A stretch of 64,000 nt of DNA from Tilletia caries. Taxonomy: Eukaryota > Basidiomycota > Exobasidiomycetes > Tilletiales > Tilletiaceae. This document shows positions 21,422-32,225 of this stretch, piece after piece (within the stretch, counting starts at the first letter, position 1; every line of letters starts with the position of its first letter). The stretch spans positions 1,364,001-1,428,000 of the forward strand of contig JALUTQ010000001.1 in assembly GCA_032718865.1 (NCBI GenBank), given 5' to 3'. Both the position numbers and the translations under genes were made by a program. The notes under the pieces were generated by a model that was given only the letters and a program-made list of their open reading frames with translations, was not told the origin of the DNA and searched no databases.

Positions 21422-22037
21422 CAAGTCTCGGCAACTATCTTCACTGTGTAACTATGATAACTATATAGTTATAACTTATAGTGATAACTTGACTATACTT
21501 TGGGCGGCGAAGCCGTCTAGGAAAAATTAGTAGCTATAACTTTTTCAGATCGGCGCGGAGTAACTCATAGTTGAAATAGTTATGAAAAATCCCATTTGGC
21601 TGATATAGCCACTAGATAGTCACTATGTAGTAGCTCCAGCTACTCCAAGTCACATATAGTCGCTATCTGAGTTACTCATAGCCACATATAGTGACTATTT
21701 CAACCAAATGTAACTTTTTGTGTTGGACAGGGGCTGGCTGAGACAGCTGCTGGATAGTTACTATATAGTAGCTCCAGTCACTTATAGCCACATATAGTGA
21801 CTATATCGATCTCACTTTGTGCTGAACCAGTCACAGGTAGCTACTGGAAGTGACTATAGTGGCTATTTCAGCGAAAAAGCCAACGAAAATTTCGCATGGC
21901 TGAAATAGTAACTATTAGTTTTTATAGTAGCTATATCTCACTTGACTATACTATTTCCCGCCGAGGTGACCACTCACTATAACTTGACTATACTATTTCG
22001 CAGAAAAGTGGTAACTCTAGTAGGTTGCCGAGCCTTG
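21422..22037. mobile_element. hAT-like MITE family E(i), complete, 616 bp
   Basis: TIRs are CAAGTCTCGGCAAC and ..gttgccgagccttg. A perfect 8-bp duplication GTTCATTG flanks it (21414-21421, 22038-22045). The interior is almost entirely degenerate taactata / agtcactata / gtgactata words on both strands, with a gggcggcgaagccg block near the left end. No ORF. Confidence 0.92.
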
Positions 22038-22045
22038 GTTCATTG

Positions 22046-22945
22046 CCAGGTTCAAAAGACTTTTTTTTTTTTTTTTTTTTGGCAAATTTCTGTACATCAT
22101 TGAGGTCATCGGGTTCCAGAAGCGAGGCCTTCCCCACTCACATACCGTGTTTGCGGTGAGTATTACGGTCACGAAAATCAAACCTTACACTAGCTAACTT
22201 CATATGCTCTCTCAAGATGGACCCCAAGCTTCCCGTTGCCGCTATCGACAAGATTGTTTCTGGTGGAGTGCCGCCCGAGACCAACCCACGCTTGCGCAAC
22301 TGGGTCATCAAGTACATGGTTCATCCGGACACTCACATCTTCAACAAAGACGATACTCCTAATGAAAAATGAACGATCTCGATGCCAGAGAGACGGAAAA
22401 TGCAGCTTCGCTTTCCGCAGCCTCTCTCCGACCTCACCTACGGCGACTCCAACACCCACCGAGTCACCTGTCGCCGTCCACAGGAGCAAGACCGCATGAT
22501 TGCCCAATACTGTCCTGCCTTGCTGCTGCTATGGGAAGATCCCTGCCCCATCGACTTAGCTATGTCGGCCGACACGTTTTTAAGTGCATCAGCAAGGGAC
22601 CATACTACGCTCACTACCGGATTCGACCAGACCGCGAGAACAATCTCAATGTGGAGAAAGCCGCTCAGGCGGCCGCTGACGATTAAATTTAAGCTTAATG
22701 CCTCTCAGTAACAACTAACAGAGGCTACATGGCGCGTTTTTGGACTCCATCTTACCTCCAAAACCCTTACGGTCAGCTCGGCGTACACGAGAGCCAACGC
22801 AATAGTGCACGCTTACAAGGCCAGCATGGTCCAGGATCGAACGCAAGCTCCCTCCTCCGCTATTTCCTCCGTCCCTATCACGACACTTCTGACACCTCAC
22901 GTACGTGGAGTACTTTGGGAGCGTCACGTCTCGAAGAGCACTCGA
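22046..22945 (+). pseudogene. Helitron Rep protein, part 2
   Basis: After the family E element the Helitron reading resumes: LYIIEVIGFQKRGLPHSHT (the rolling-circle Rep two-His motif region, usually KRGLPHAH), then after an intron MDPKLPVAAIDKIVSGGVPP and NWVIKYMVHPDTHIF, then KMQLRFPQPLSDLTYGD, LSYVGRHVFKCISKGP and TEATWRVFGLHLTSK. These match, in order, the D.IV.A..P / V..MVH.PC / C.K.FPKPF / Y..KYI.KG / EA.WR.F.F blocks of Helitron Rep domains. The catalytic tyrosines are not seen intact, and frame changes and stops are frequent. A T22 run lies at about 22058-22080. The SF1 helicase domain is missing. Confidence 0.7.
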
Positions 22946-23340
22946 CAGTGAAATCGCTCATCCAGACACGTTGCCACCTGCCGACACGGCCTGAATTAGT
23001 CGGTGTGGCCATCACCCCCAGCAGCTGCTGGGCCATGCACACGCCGGTCTGTGCGCCTCGTCGACTGCACCTCGATGCGCGGTTCTGGGTTCACCCAGAC
23101 TCCCTGGATTCGGCATAAATGTATATTGATGTATCGTGCCGTATGGTGCACCTGTGAGGGCGATCACTGCAGTCGTCGTCGTGACCATGGATGTTTGGGT
23201 GCATACAGTCCGTGCAGATGGGACCAATGGCTCAAATGATGGTTCGATTATGCAATGCGACTTGCACCTGCCGATTGGAAAGTGTTGTGCGCGCGTCGAT
23301 GGGAAAAGTCTGTAGGCACGCAGCTCCAATTCCCTCACCG
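22946..23340. other. No recognisable gene
   Basis: Remains between the Helitron and reverse-transcriptase-like fragments; short frames without motifs. Confidence 0.4.
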
Positions 23341-24010
23341 TTAGCGACCACTGTCTAAGCCTCCTCCAATGAAGGTTTCGACGGTTTCGACATCATGGAG
23401 TGGTTCAGCCGCGCGTATTCGGCCTCCATGCGTTTCGCCTGAGAGATGAGCGGGACGTCGGCGCCGTCCAAACGGAAAGACCGATCCAAGAAGAGGGAGG
23501 GCATGATCTCCTGGAGAAACTTGGCGGACGATTGCTCCATCGCGGCGCGTGCGTGAGGGCAATGAGGCCATGCTTCGGAACACCAACCCCGCCGAGGTGC
23601 AACGGAAGCTGGAAGAGGATCGAGTCGCGCATCCCGCAGCGTGGCTGAGCTGCCCCATCTCGGAGTAGGCGCAGAGAGTGGTGAAGCGCGCTGTCGACGA
23701 GTGTCCAAGCGTCATCCAGGCCTTCCGAGGGGAGAAAGCGCTGGAGAGGGCGCGGTTGGTGTTGTAGATTCCGGCGGAGCAGCAGCTGCGCATCCAGCTT
23801 GTGGAGGTGCTGAAGCTGATCCATCGTCGCCGCTGGCTAGGTTCAGTTCGAGTCCGCGATGCGTGTCGCCGGCTCGTATTTCGTCAAAAAATTCGTGAAC
23901 GGCGTCCAGAATCTCACCACGGCCGGCAAAAATCGTCCTATCATCCAGATAGCAAGAATGCGTTCCCAAATCCCCGGGGCGTTTCTAATGGCAGCCCCGG
24001 GCCCGAACCG
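23341..24010 (-). pseudogene. Reverse-transcriptase-like fragment with YLDD motif
   Basis: On the minus strand one frame reads SCYLDDRTIFAGRGEILDAV then HEFFDEIR..GLELN (about 23955-23840), the layout of the catalytic YxDD motif and the following GL.LN block of reverse transcriptases. A second frame gives PSEGLDDAWTLVDSALHHSL and then RDSILFQLPLHLGGVGVPKH, like the thumb region LPL.LGGLG of non-LTR retrotransposons. A third frame continues ARAAMEQSSAKFLQEIMPSL. At least two frame changes separate them. The fingers region and endonuclease are not seen. Confidence 0.5.
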
Positions 24011-24311
24011 CCCCCCCCCCCCCTCCCGTCTTCATAGCGTTATCACCAACTACAATGTTTCCGGTGTTTCAAATTTCATAATTCATGCCAATAACCCGAG
24101 AGGCAATATCCGTGAGACCTGCAGGTTTCCAAGCCGCTGCAGCTCAGATTGAGAGTCCGATCCGGACTCAACTGAATCGTGAACCCAGCGTTGTCGCACC
24201 AGGCCGACAGCAACTTCCTCACAGTGAGCTGCATTTTGGCAGGATTCGACCCGACTCGCCCTTTTCATCGATACTGCTTGCAAAGCAGAGGCAGCCCAAG
24301 AACTTGACGAT

Positions 24312-26917
24312 GGTATGCGCGCTGTGTTCACGCTCACGCTGGACGAGTGTCACACTGGCCCACCGGGAGCCGAGCTGCTGTGCAGTGTGCTGACACTCTC
24401 TTCTCTACATGCTGAGCTGACTGCTCTCTCTCACGGCCAGTCCTTGTCGCCTCTAGCGGACTTTTATCGCAACAAACTTTCTTCTTTTTTTCAACTCCTC
24501 TCCATGCTCATTGGAAAGCAGGCCTCGGCAACTTTGTTCACTTCCTATACTTTGTAACTTGGAAGTGAGAACTAGTAGCGAAACTTTCACCATACTTTGG
24601 CTTCTGAGCCGTCGAAAAAAATAGAGTGAACTTTCACTTTGGCCGGGCCGGGAAAGTGAAGAAAGTATTTTGTCTTTATGTTAAACTTGGAGTTACTTGC
24701 TATCACTAGTAGTGCTGCCAAGTTAACATAGTCATTAGTAAGTAACTATCCAGTACAGAAAGTCACTAATAGTTTACTACCCAGTTACTATCAAGACTTT
24801 GTAGTGTTGATATCGGATTGTGAGTTACTGGTATTTTTTTGGTTAGCTTTCGCAGATGTCATAATTTTTGAAGCCCTATACGTTTACTTACCTGCGATCT
24901 GCGACCAAATATGTCTGAGACTCCTCATTTCACATCACTTTGTGAAACTTTTACAATTATCTTCACTACCCAGTGACTTGGCAGAGCTCTGATGCAAAAT
25001 TATCAGGGGCGCCCGCGGTCTACTATGCGGCCGGCACGGTCGCAAAAAGCGCTCAAACTAGTAGTCACTATCTCAATTTTTCATAACTAAACTATGCTTT
25101 GTCCGCCGGCTGAGGCCTTCATTTTCGCTTTCACTATACTTTGTCCGAAAAAATACTCACTATCTTCACTTGCCGAGCTCTGTCGGAAAGACACAAGATA
25201 AGCAGGAAGGGGACGCCGTTCAGCAAGACGACGTTGCTCAGCAAGAGAAGGCGCCTGGTGCGCTGAGTGAAGAGGAGAGGGTGAGCACATTGTTTGGTTT
25301 CTTGCGGCCTGCTTTATGATCGAGTGTTGACATGTCCTCCCTTACCATTCTACGGCCTACACAGATCATTTTGCCGTGTATCTCGTCAATCCTGTTTGCC
25401 CGAAATCGACTTCTCAACCGTTTCCAAATACTGGTTGGCGTCCTGCTCGCCGTGACAGACACGCCGGATATGGTGAAAGGGTTCCTGCATCATTGCGGGA
25501 TAACCGTATCACAGCCAACGATACGCTCGACGTTGGAGTCTATATCGGATATGGCTGTCCCAAACGCGAAGGAACTTTTCGCAGACAAGAACAGGATCAA
25601 GGTCTTTCTATTCGACAACAACATATACATGCGGCGCGCTGCACTCAGGCTTACAGACTTCAACACCGCTGCCGCATTGATGATGCGGAAGATATACACC
25701 CTTTCCTCCTCCTGTTTGCCGTCCGACTTTACTGAGGGTCACATCTGTCAGCTGCGTGACGCTGATTGAGAAGACATCGTTCCAGACGGAGACTTCTTGG
25801 AGCAGGCCGGGATCATTCACATTGCGCAGAGTCTTATGGGATGTGCTCAATTCCATCCCCGTCAACAAAGCGCCGTTGTTCGACGCTTGGAGGAACTCAG
25901 GCGGCTGCATACGATAGACATTCTGGAACCGGAGGTGACCACGTTTGTGTCTCTGAAACTTCTTCGAGAGGATGAAGGGACATTAGAAGGCATTAAGACC
26001 GTGTTTACAGACACGTTGCAGGAGCTGAAATTGAACGGTACTATGGAGCCACTGCTGGTAGCAGGCGATTTACTAAGCGTGTGCAATACGTTGGCGGTAC
26101 AAGATGCGGGAAAGTTCGAGGACGAAGGCTCTGTGCATCGACTGGACAAGGTGTGGCCGATTAGTGGGCCGTGGCACATGTTACAGAGCTGGCTGTATCT
26201 GATCTTCAAGACTCACTTTGCGGCATCGAAGAGCGGGAAAGACGGGTGCTTGGATCGTGTCCGGGAGATCCTCCGGAGAGGTCGAACGGCACTCCGGGAA
26301 GACAAGCCGCTGTTCAACGAAGCCTGGGAGCTTGGACAGGAGGTATGGGAGGGGAAGTTGCAGGCCATGCTAGAGGCAGTAAATATTGTTTTGCAGCTGC
26401 TAGACCTTGAACACGAGCCCACGTAACTCAGCACTCACTTCCTTCACGATGCAGCACGGAACGAAACGTGGATCCACGACGACCAGCAGATGCTTGGAGT
26501 CCCGGTACCAAAGACTTTTTCCGAATGTGTGAGCGACTGTATAAGAAGTTCTTCACCGCGCAGGCGACCAAGAGGGCGCGCGATGCTGGAGACGAGGTGC
26601 ATGCTGTCAGCTGTGGTATGCTGCTTCATGCGAGACTGGGTAATTGGAGTGGAATTTGAAGCAGCAACCAAAGCAGGCGACATTGGGAGACTGAGGTCAG
26701 TAGAGCGCTACATGTGTCTGGCGTTCTTCGAAGGGGGGCAACACAACTACGCGCACCTTATATTGGATCATCTACTGGCAGACCGCATACTCTTCACTCC
26801 GACGTCGCGAATCCTCAGAGCCGCGCAGCTCGTGAATTGTAGGGGAGCACCTGGGAACTTCGAGGGTGCTGATCACTATGAAGAGACTTTGAACAAAGAG
26901 GTCCAGCCGTCCAGGTG
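24312..26917 (+). pseudogene. DUF6589-type protein, copy 1, interrupted
   Basis: Exons: a first part ending SFFQLLSMLIGK; after the family E element the frame resumes TQDKQEGDAVQQDDVAQQ; intron; then ARNRLLNRFQILVGVLLAVT, HHCGITVSQPTIRSTLESIS and KVFLFDNNIYMRRAALRL; TGA at 25767-25769; in the same frame GIIHIAQSLMGC.. and DEGTLEGIKTVFTDTLQELK, LLVAGDLLSVCN, VWPISGPWHMLQSWLYLIF. A last exon (about 26490-26917) has GQHNYAHLILDHLLADRI. Block order agrees with the DUF6589 family common in basidiomycetes: a DN.. block, the E.T..G block, a GD block, and H near the end. Function is unproven; the acidic blocks could be a transposase-like core (inference). The family A element at 26932 removes the C-terminus. 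Confidence 0.7.
24519..25182. mobile_element. hAT-like MITE family E(ii), complete, 664 bp
   Basis: TIRs are CAGGCCTCGGCAACTT and ..cacttgccgagctctg. It is flanked by TTGGAAAG (24511-24518) and TCGGAAAG (25183-25190), a 7/8 target duplication. Interior words: agtaactat, tagtcactat, actttca, with a ctttggcttctgagccg block near the left end. No ORF. It sits inside an exon of the DUF6589-type gene; without it LSMLIGK continues directly into TQDKQEG. Confidence 0.9.
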
Positions 26918-26931
26918 AGTATGCTGAATGC

Positions 26932-27702
26932 TAAGGATGGGCGCGGAGGGCCCCAGAGTACGGAGCACTCCGGGGCCCCTACTCCGGCTGATTTTGAGAT
27001 GCTTTTTCGTGCTCCGTACTCCGCTCATTTTTAGGCAGTCGTCCCAACTCCACTCCGCGCTCCGCACAGAATCTTCCCATCACATTGCGCCAGCTCCGTA
27101 CTCCGGCTAAATCTAGTAAAATTTCAAAGCCGACTCCGTACTCCGGGGTGACGGAGCGCGACTACTCCCCCGAAACTCCGTACTCCGGGGAAAGTTCGCA
27201 GATGTCCTACAAAACTTGAGAAATGTGGACCCTTTCACTGATTGCCGCTCATCCATCCACGTGTTTGTTCGGCAGAATCATCGTTGGCGGTCGTAAAGCT
27301 CAACAACACACGATATGAACCCCAAATGAGAAATCTGAAAAGAAATTTTGCCAAATTTTTTGAAAATCGGAGCAAAATATGCCCATTTCTGACTGAAATT
27401 TTCAAAATTGCAAACTAATTTTGAAAAAGGCAAGGCCCCGGGCGCCCCGGAGTTTCGGGGAAACTCCGCACTCCGTCTGGCATTCGAGCTAGTCACTCCG
27501 TACTCCGGGGAAAAATCAGCTCCAGGCCTTGCCGTACTCCGTACTCCGGGGACATGACAGGCTTGCGCTCCGTACTCCGCAGAATTCAATCAGTGGGAGT
27601 AAATGCTCGAAAATGCGCTCCGTACTCCCCCGGAGTGAGTTCCCCGACTAGTCGGGGAACTCCGGGAACCCCACTCTGGGGCTTACTTCGCGCCCATCCT
27701 CA
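26932..27702 (-). mobile_element. hAT-like MITE family A, near full length, inverted
   Basis: Left end TAAGGATGGGCGCGGAGGGC and right end ..cgcgcccatcctca. The whole element matches 47644-48430 in reverse. The flanking 8-mers (CTGAATGC and ACTCATGG) do not match, unlike other complete copies. To the left the DUF6589-type gene is cut short in an intron (ccag|gtgagt); to the right lies a hAT gene without its own left TIR. Confidence 0.93.
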
Positions 27703-27817
27703 ACTCATGGCCTCAAAAAGTCTGGGGAACACTCTGGGTCAAAGCCAGGCCGGTGGGATCACTATGAACCCCTCTTCTCCCACCAATTTTTCTAACGCGC
27801 AAGCGCATAATAGTTAA
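27703..27817 (+). other. Possible 5' part of the hAT gene
   Basis: An ATG at 27762 opens a short frame (MNPSSPTNFSNAQAHNS) that stops before the BED-finger exon. A small unrecognised intron could join it to 27818, but I see no clear donor/acceptor pair. Confidence 0.2.
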
Positions 27818-29773
27818 TACTTTCCATCGCTGTCGCCGACGACGATCCCGTCGTCAATGCCCCTGTTCCAAAGACTCTTCCCAAGCGTTCATCAGCCTGG
27901 GATGACTTCGAGCATCTCGTAGACCAGCGGAAGGTCCAGTGCACCAGGTGTGGGCACAAGCTGTCCTTTGTCTCCGTCAGCAAGACTGGTGAGTATCACT
28001 GGCCCTCCTTCACGCGTCTCGCTCTCTCCGTTGATCATATTCCGTTCATTTGCCTGCAATCAGGTACCTCCTCAATGACCCGTCATCAGGACGCGTGCCG
28101 CAAGAAGCGCAAGCCAGAGGGAGGGCAGCAGCTGCTTTCCTTCGCCCCCGAGATGCCCAGCACCCAGAAGCTCAAGATCCACGCCCTCCTCCAGCGATGG
28201 ATTGTCAGGGACCAGCAGTCCCTCAGCGTCGTCGCGCACCCCGACTTCCGTGCCTTCCTCTCCGCCGCCGCCGGTGGCTACGACCCACCCTCCCGATACG
28301 TCCTGACCAACAAGATCCGCAACGACTACGAGGACATTAAGGTCGTTATCAAGGGATACATGCGGTCCCTCCCCGGCAAGGTTGCCCTGACGACCGACGG
28401 TTGGACGGCTGCCAATGGCGACCAGTTCCTGTCTCTGACGGCACACTGCATTGGCAAGGACTGGACGATCGGCTCACTGCTCCTGGACTTCCCTCCCTTC
28501 CCCGTCCCCCACACGGCCGAGAACGGCGCCAACCTCATCACACGCGCCCTTCTCGAGTTCGGCATCGACAAGAAGATCACTGCTTGCGTGACCGACAACA
28601 CCCCTTCCGCCTTCAACATCACGACGATCCTGAAGCAGCGGTTCCGCCCCTCGTCGATGCTCCCTGGTCGCTGTGCTGCTCATCTAATCAACCTGGTGGT
28701 GAAGCATGGGCTCAATGACGCGGACAGGGACGTGATCTTTGCGCCCTGCCGCTCCTTCGTCAATCTGATTCAAGGATCGAAGCCAACGAAGAACGCGTTG
28801 AGGGAGGCATGCAAGGTGCGGGGTATCACATTCAAGATGCTCTCTACGGTGATGGACGTGCGCTGGAACTCGACATACAAGCAGCTGCTCTCCCTGCAGG
28901 ACCTCGAGCCAGCTCTTCGGCTCATGTTCGCAGACCGGAAGCATGCCAGTCTGGCTTGGGGTCAACCTGTGTGGCATGCAAATTCAAGACCTGACGAAGA
29001 TCCTTGAGGTCTTTTCCGATGTCTCCGAGCACATCCAGGGACGCAAATACCCCACCATCAGCGCTGCAGCCCAAGGCTACGTTCTCATCTCCACCGAGCT
29101 CGACGCCCTCGGTACGTCCCCCAGTCCCACAGCATGGGGTATCGAGGTCGTCAAGCTCTTTCAGAACCGCCTTGTCTCGTACAGGGAGCATCTCATTGAC
29201 GCGCCTCTGGTTCAGTGGGCTACGCTTCTGGATCCATCAATGAAGACAAAGGTGATTGAATGCGATGGGGTTCATCTTGTGGGGGACGTTGTGGGCTCGT
29301 TGATGGAGCATCTGGTAGCTTTCTATCCCGAGAACAGTCCGACCTCTTCCACGTTTGTCCCATCCGCCGATGCCGCCACTTCATCCTTCCAGCAACGATG
29401 GGAGAAGATGGACTCGGCTCCCACTATCTCGCACCTGCTCAATCCTCGCAAGCAGCTGCACATCTACCTTCAAGAACCAGCTATCAAAAGCAATGTTGCC
29501 TCCGACTCGCTTCGGTACTGGGCGGTCAATGAGGGTCAATTTCCAAGCTTGTCAGCGATGGCCCGAGATCTACTGGTCATTCAAGCAACAAGTGTCCCTT
29601 CTGAGGCAACCTTTTCTCGTGGCGGCGAAGTCATCACCAAGCGCAGGAACCGACTCATCGGTACCACTGTGACCGCCATCATGTGTCTCAATTCTTGGAT
29701 GGAGGGGGGATTTGATAGCATCAGGGCCTTTGATCTCGAGGACATCGTCGAGCCCATCGAGGTCGAGGAGTAG
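27818..29773 (+). pseudogene. hAT transposase (BED finger, RNase-H core, hATC), one frameshift
   Basis: Exon 1 (ends 27988) encodes SSAWDDFEHLVDQRKVQCTR and CGHKLSF; a clean intron (27989-28063) joins it to GTSSMTRHQDACRKKRK, giving a complete BED zinc finger (C-x2-C ... H-x4-C). The core follows: KVALTTDGWTAANGDQFLSL, then ACVTDNTPSAFNITTIL, RCAAHLINLVVKHGL, DVRWNSTYKQLLSL. A single frameshift lies near 28920-28980; afterwards DLTKILEVFSDVSEHIQG and, at the C-terminus, the hATC dimerisation block DSLRYWAVNEGQFPSLSAMA, VPSEATFSRGGEVITKRRN, AIMCLNSWM. Length (about 640 residues) is normal for hAT transposases. No in-frame Met precedes the finger in exon 1, so a further 5' exon is missing or lost. 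It is the most intact transposase here and a candidate trans-acting source for hAT-type MITEs, although its own TIR (CAGTGTTGTTAG) differs from theirs. Confidence 0.85.
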
Positions 29774-29975
29774 GATGATCATGATCATGTAATTACTTGT
29801 CTCCTTTGCGATCAATTCATGTCTCATGTCGGGCTCTAGTCGTGTGTGTGTATCGGCTTGAAACGGGGCCGGACGGGTAGCTGCGGGGAGGGTTCTCAAA
29901 TCGGGCGGGTACAAACAAAGGGAAAACGCCAGGTTACCCGGCACTACCCGGTCCGAACCCGCCCGTTACCCGAAA

Positions 29976-29987
29976 CTAACAACACTG
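29976..29987 (-). repeat. Right TIR of the hAT element
   Basis: CTAACAACACTG, the complement of CAGTGTTGTTAG, a typical hAT terminus, lies 200 bp after the transposase stop and just after gggcgggta/acccgcccgttacc words. The matching left TIR is not found before the gene; the left side has been replaced by the family A element. Confidence 0.6.
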
Positions 29988-30385
29988 GACTAGATAGTCA
30001 TGCATATTTTCCAGCTTTCAGATTGTGAATTGGTCTACTTGCTGACCATAGAGGTCGGTGAACAGTGATCTGCCAAATGAGGTAAAGATGGGGTCAGTGA
30101 GTGATAAAGTTTTTGGTCGAAGGGGACGCACCAGAGCAGTAGACTACCGGACGACCCAAGTCTTTTTGAAAGACTTCGGAAACTCCGCAGGAAGACTCAG
30201 GGACAATTAGAGCCCATATGACTCAGGAAGGGTTTCTCAGATTTTCTACACCCTTCCGAAAGACCTGAGGAGGGATCTGTCCAAATAGCAGCGAATTCTG
30301 ACGCTTAAACATCCATTGGCTGAGTCTGCACCGTGACTGGGCCTATTGAGGAAAATAGAAAAATCGGAAAAAAAAAAAGAAAAAA
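29988..30385. other. No recognisable gene
   Basis: Contains gaaagacttcgg/ccgaaagacct words on both strands (30160-30260). No motif-bearing frame. Confidence 0.4.
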
Positions 30386-30387
30386 GG

Positions 30388-30466
30388 ATCGTCGAGTCCG
30401 GGATTTGACCCTGCGTGTGCACTAAGAACCCAAGCGCAGGTGTTGACCGCTATAATACAAAAGCGT
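30388..30466 (-). ncRNA. tRNA-like sequence with Pol III terminator
   Basis: On the minus strand: a D-arm/A-box-like segment tatagcggtcaacacc, an arm CTGCG..CGCAG enclosing an 18-nt loop, and a B-box-like gggtcaaatccc, followed at once by a TTTTTT run (about 30380-30386). The acceptor strands do not pair and the T-stem has mismatches, so it is not a working tRNA; a tRNA pseudogene or the head of a SINE is more likely. Confidence 0.35.
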
Positions 30467-30734
30467 TTTTGGTTCGATAAATACTTCTCCTCTTTACTAT
30501 TTATCACACGCATAACACTGGTTGCTTCGAAACTCGCTATAACACGCCGTCTTTTGACATCGTAAATTTGAAGGTTGCATGATGCAAGACCTAAAACCAC
30601 TACGTACAGGTGCCTGTGAGGGCCAAAAATTGCTAGAGGTCTCAGCTGCTTCAGGCAGGTTGTCTGCAGGAAGATTCTGGAAGAAAGCCTTTTGATTAGT
30701 CTCATAGTTCAGACAGCCGTTGCGGACATGTGAT

Positions 30735-30759
30735 GATCACCAGCATGTGTGGTGATCAC
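30735..30759. repeat. Inverted repeat TGATCACC / GGTGATCA
   Basis: 8-bp perfect arms around agcatgtgt. A related tggtgatcac stands at about 54333 in a matching stretch of sequence (54268-54450). Confidence 0.6.
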
Positions 30760-30781
30760 TTGTGTGTCACGTGGCAGCAAA

Positions 30782-31532
30782 AAGGCTCGACAACTTACCA
30801 ACTTACCTAACCGCAACTGCGGGTAAGTTAACTTAATCTAGTTAAACTGTGACTAAACTGCGGGCGGCGGAGCCTCCGGAAAATTTAAGTCAACTTAAAC
30901 TGTATGGGCCCGGACACGGTAACTTATAGTCACTAGAAGTTGCCGTTCGCGAGCTGAAGATTTGACCCAACTTACAGTTACTCACAGCTACTTACAGTGC
31001 GAACTTATAGCTACTTATAGTCACTTACAGTTACTTAAAGTTACTCACAGTGCGCACAGTACCTAATCACAACTATAGTAGTCAACTATTGATAACTGTG
31101 TCAAGTAACTAACAATAACTGTAACAAGTAACTATTAACAACTGTGCCCACAGTAACTATCAATAACTGTAACAAGTAACTATTAATGACTAAAAAGCAT
31201 GAGTCTTTGGAGGTAGTCAAGAGAGGAAACATGTACGAGCGAGCTTGGAGGCGGCAAAATACGTGCCTACAGGCAAACTGGAAAAGTACCAGAGATCTTG
31301 ACTCTTGAGGTCGATACCGCGTGAATTGGGTGACTGAGACGCGATTAAGTTACTATAAATAACTGTAAGTAACGTATAGTGACAGGCGCAAAATTGAGTT
31401 AACTGTAATGATAGTAAGTGGCTAAACTGTGACTAAACTAAACTGCGGGCGCTGGCGCCGGGTTCCAACTGCAGCTAAACTTAACTGCGGACCAAAAATC
31501 TACAACTTATAATAACTGGCCGAGCCTTGGCC
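30782..31532. mobile_element. hAT-like MITE family E(iii), 751 bp
   Basis: It starts AAGGCTCGACAACTTA and ends ..ctggccgagccttggcc, with GCAGCAAA directly outside both ends (30774-30781, 31533-31540). The related unit at about 54350-54410 has this site uninterrupted (gtggcagcaaaagcaaacg). The interior is degenerate agttactta / aagtaactattaataactgt words, with a gggcggcggagcctcc block. No ORF. Confidence 0.8.
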
Positions 31533-31540
31533 GCAGCAAA

Positions 31541-32225
31541 AGTAAATGTCGGAAGCTGCCAGTGTCAACACTTGGGTGTCCGCGTAGGCAGTCTGATCCC
31601 ACTCCAAGGGTGCCCATTAGAGATTGCAACGACCAACTCTAGAATGACCTCAAACTCCAGTAATTGATTATACACGTGCTCAAACGCATGCTGCCCAAGT
31701 CTGAGCTCGTTCTGATCAGTGGTTTTTGAGTTATGGTGGATGAAAGCTGACCCTCTCAGAGTGCTAGCTGACCCTCTCAGCTATGTTCGCAGACCTTTAC
31801 CTTCCCGTCATCAGCACACTCCTCAAGACAGTTCAAACACTCCACTACTGCCAGCAGGAACGATGCCGAGCACGGTAATGTACAGCTGGAGGTCTCGAGC
31901 ATCTCTTGGTGCTTATGTATTCCCGTTTCGAGCCAATTCGGGCGCATGTATGCCATTACAGGCACAGCAGCAACGACCGCAACAATTGAGGACTTCACAT
32001 AGCAGCAGCGCGATCATTCCTAAAGGCCGTCTCAGGAAACGAATGCGCGCGGACGAGGGCGGGAATGAAGAAACTAGATAGGCGAAGCGAGCGAAGGTAA
32101 ACCATTGATAGGAATGGAGATGATGCTGAACTTATCTTCATTTATTCTGAACAGTACTGACATCTTCTTCCTACTTCTTCTGCTTTTTTCCCAATTAACC
32201 CTTATGATATCCTCCCTTTTCACAG
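31541..32225 (+). other. 5' flank of helicase copy 2
   Basis: Pyrimidine-rich before 32225, ending in a good acceptor (cccttttcacag). Earlier helicase exons are expected here but none is convincing. A 120-codon plus frame (31719-32081) lacks motifs. Confidence 0.35.

Noticed and set aside
26924..27710. 8-bp duplicate for the family A copy at 26932
   Set aside because: CTGAATGC and ACTCATGG share only 3 of 8 bases, so I do not claim a target duplication there.
28072..28446. Minus-strand Gly/Val-rich ORF
   Set aside because: Antisense of the hAT transposase.
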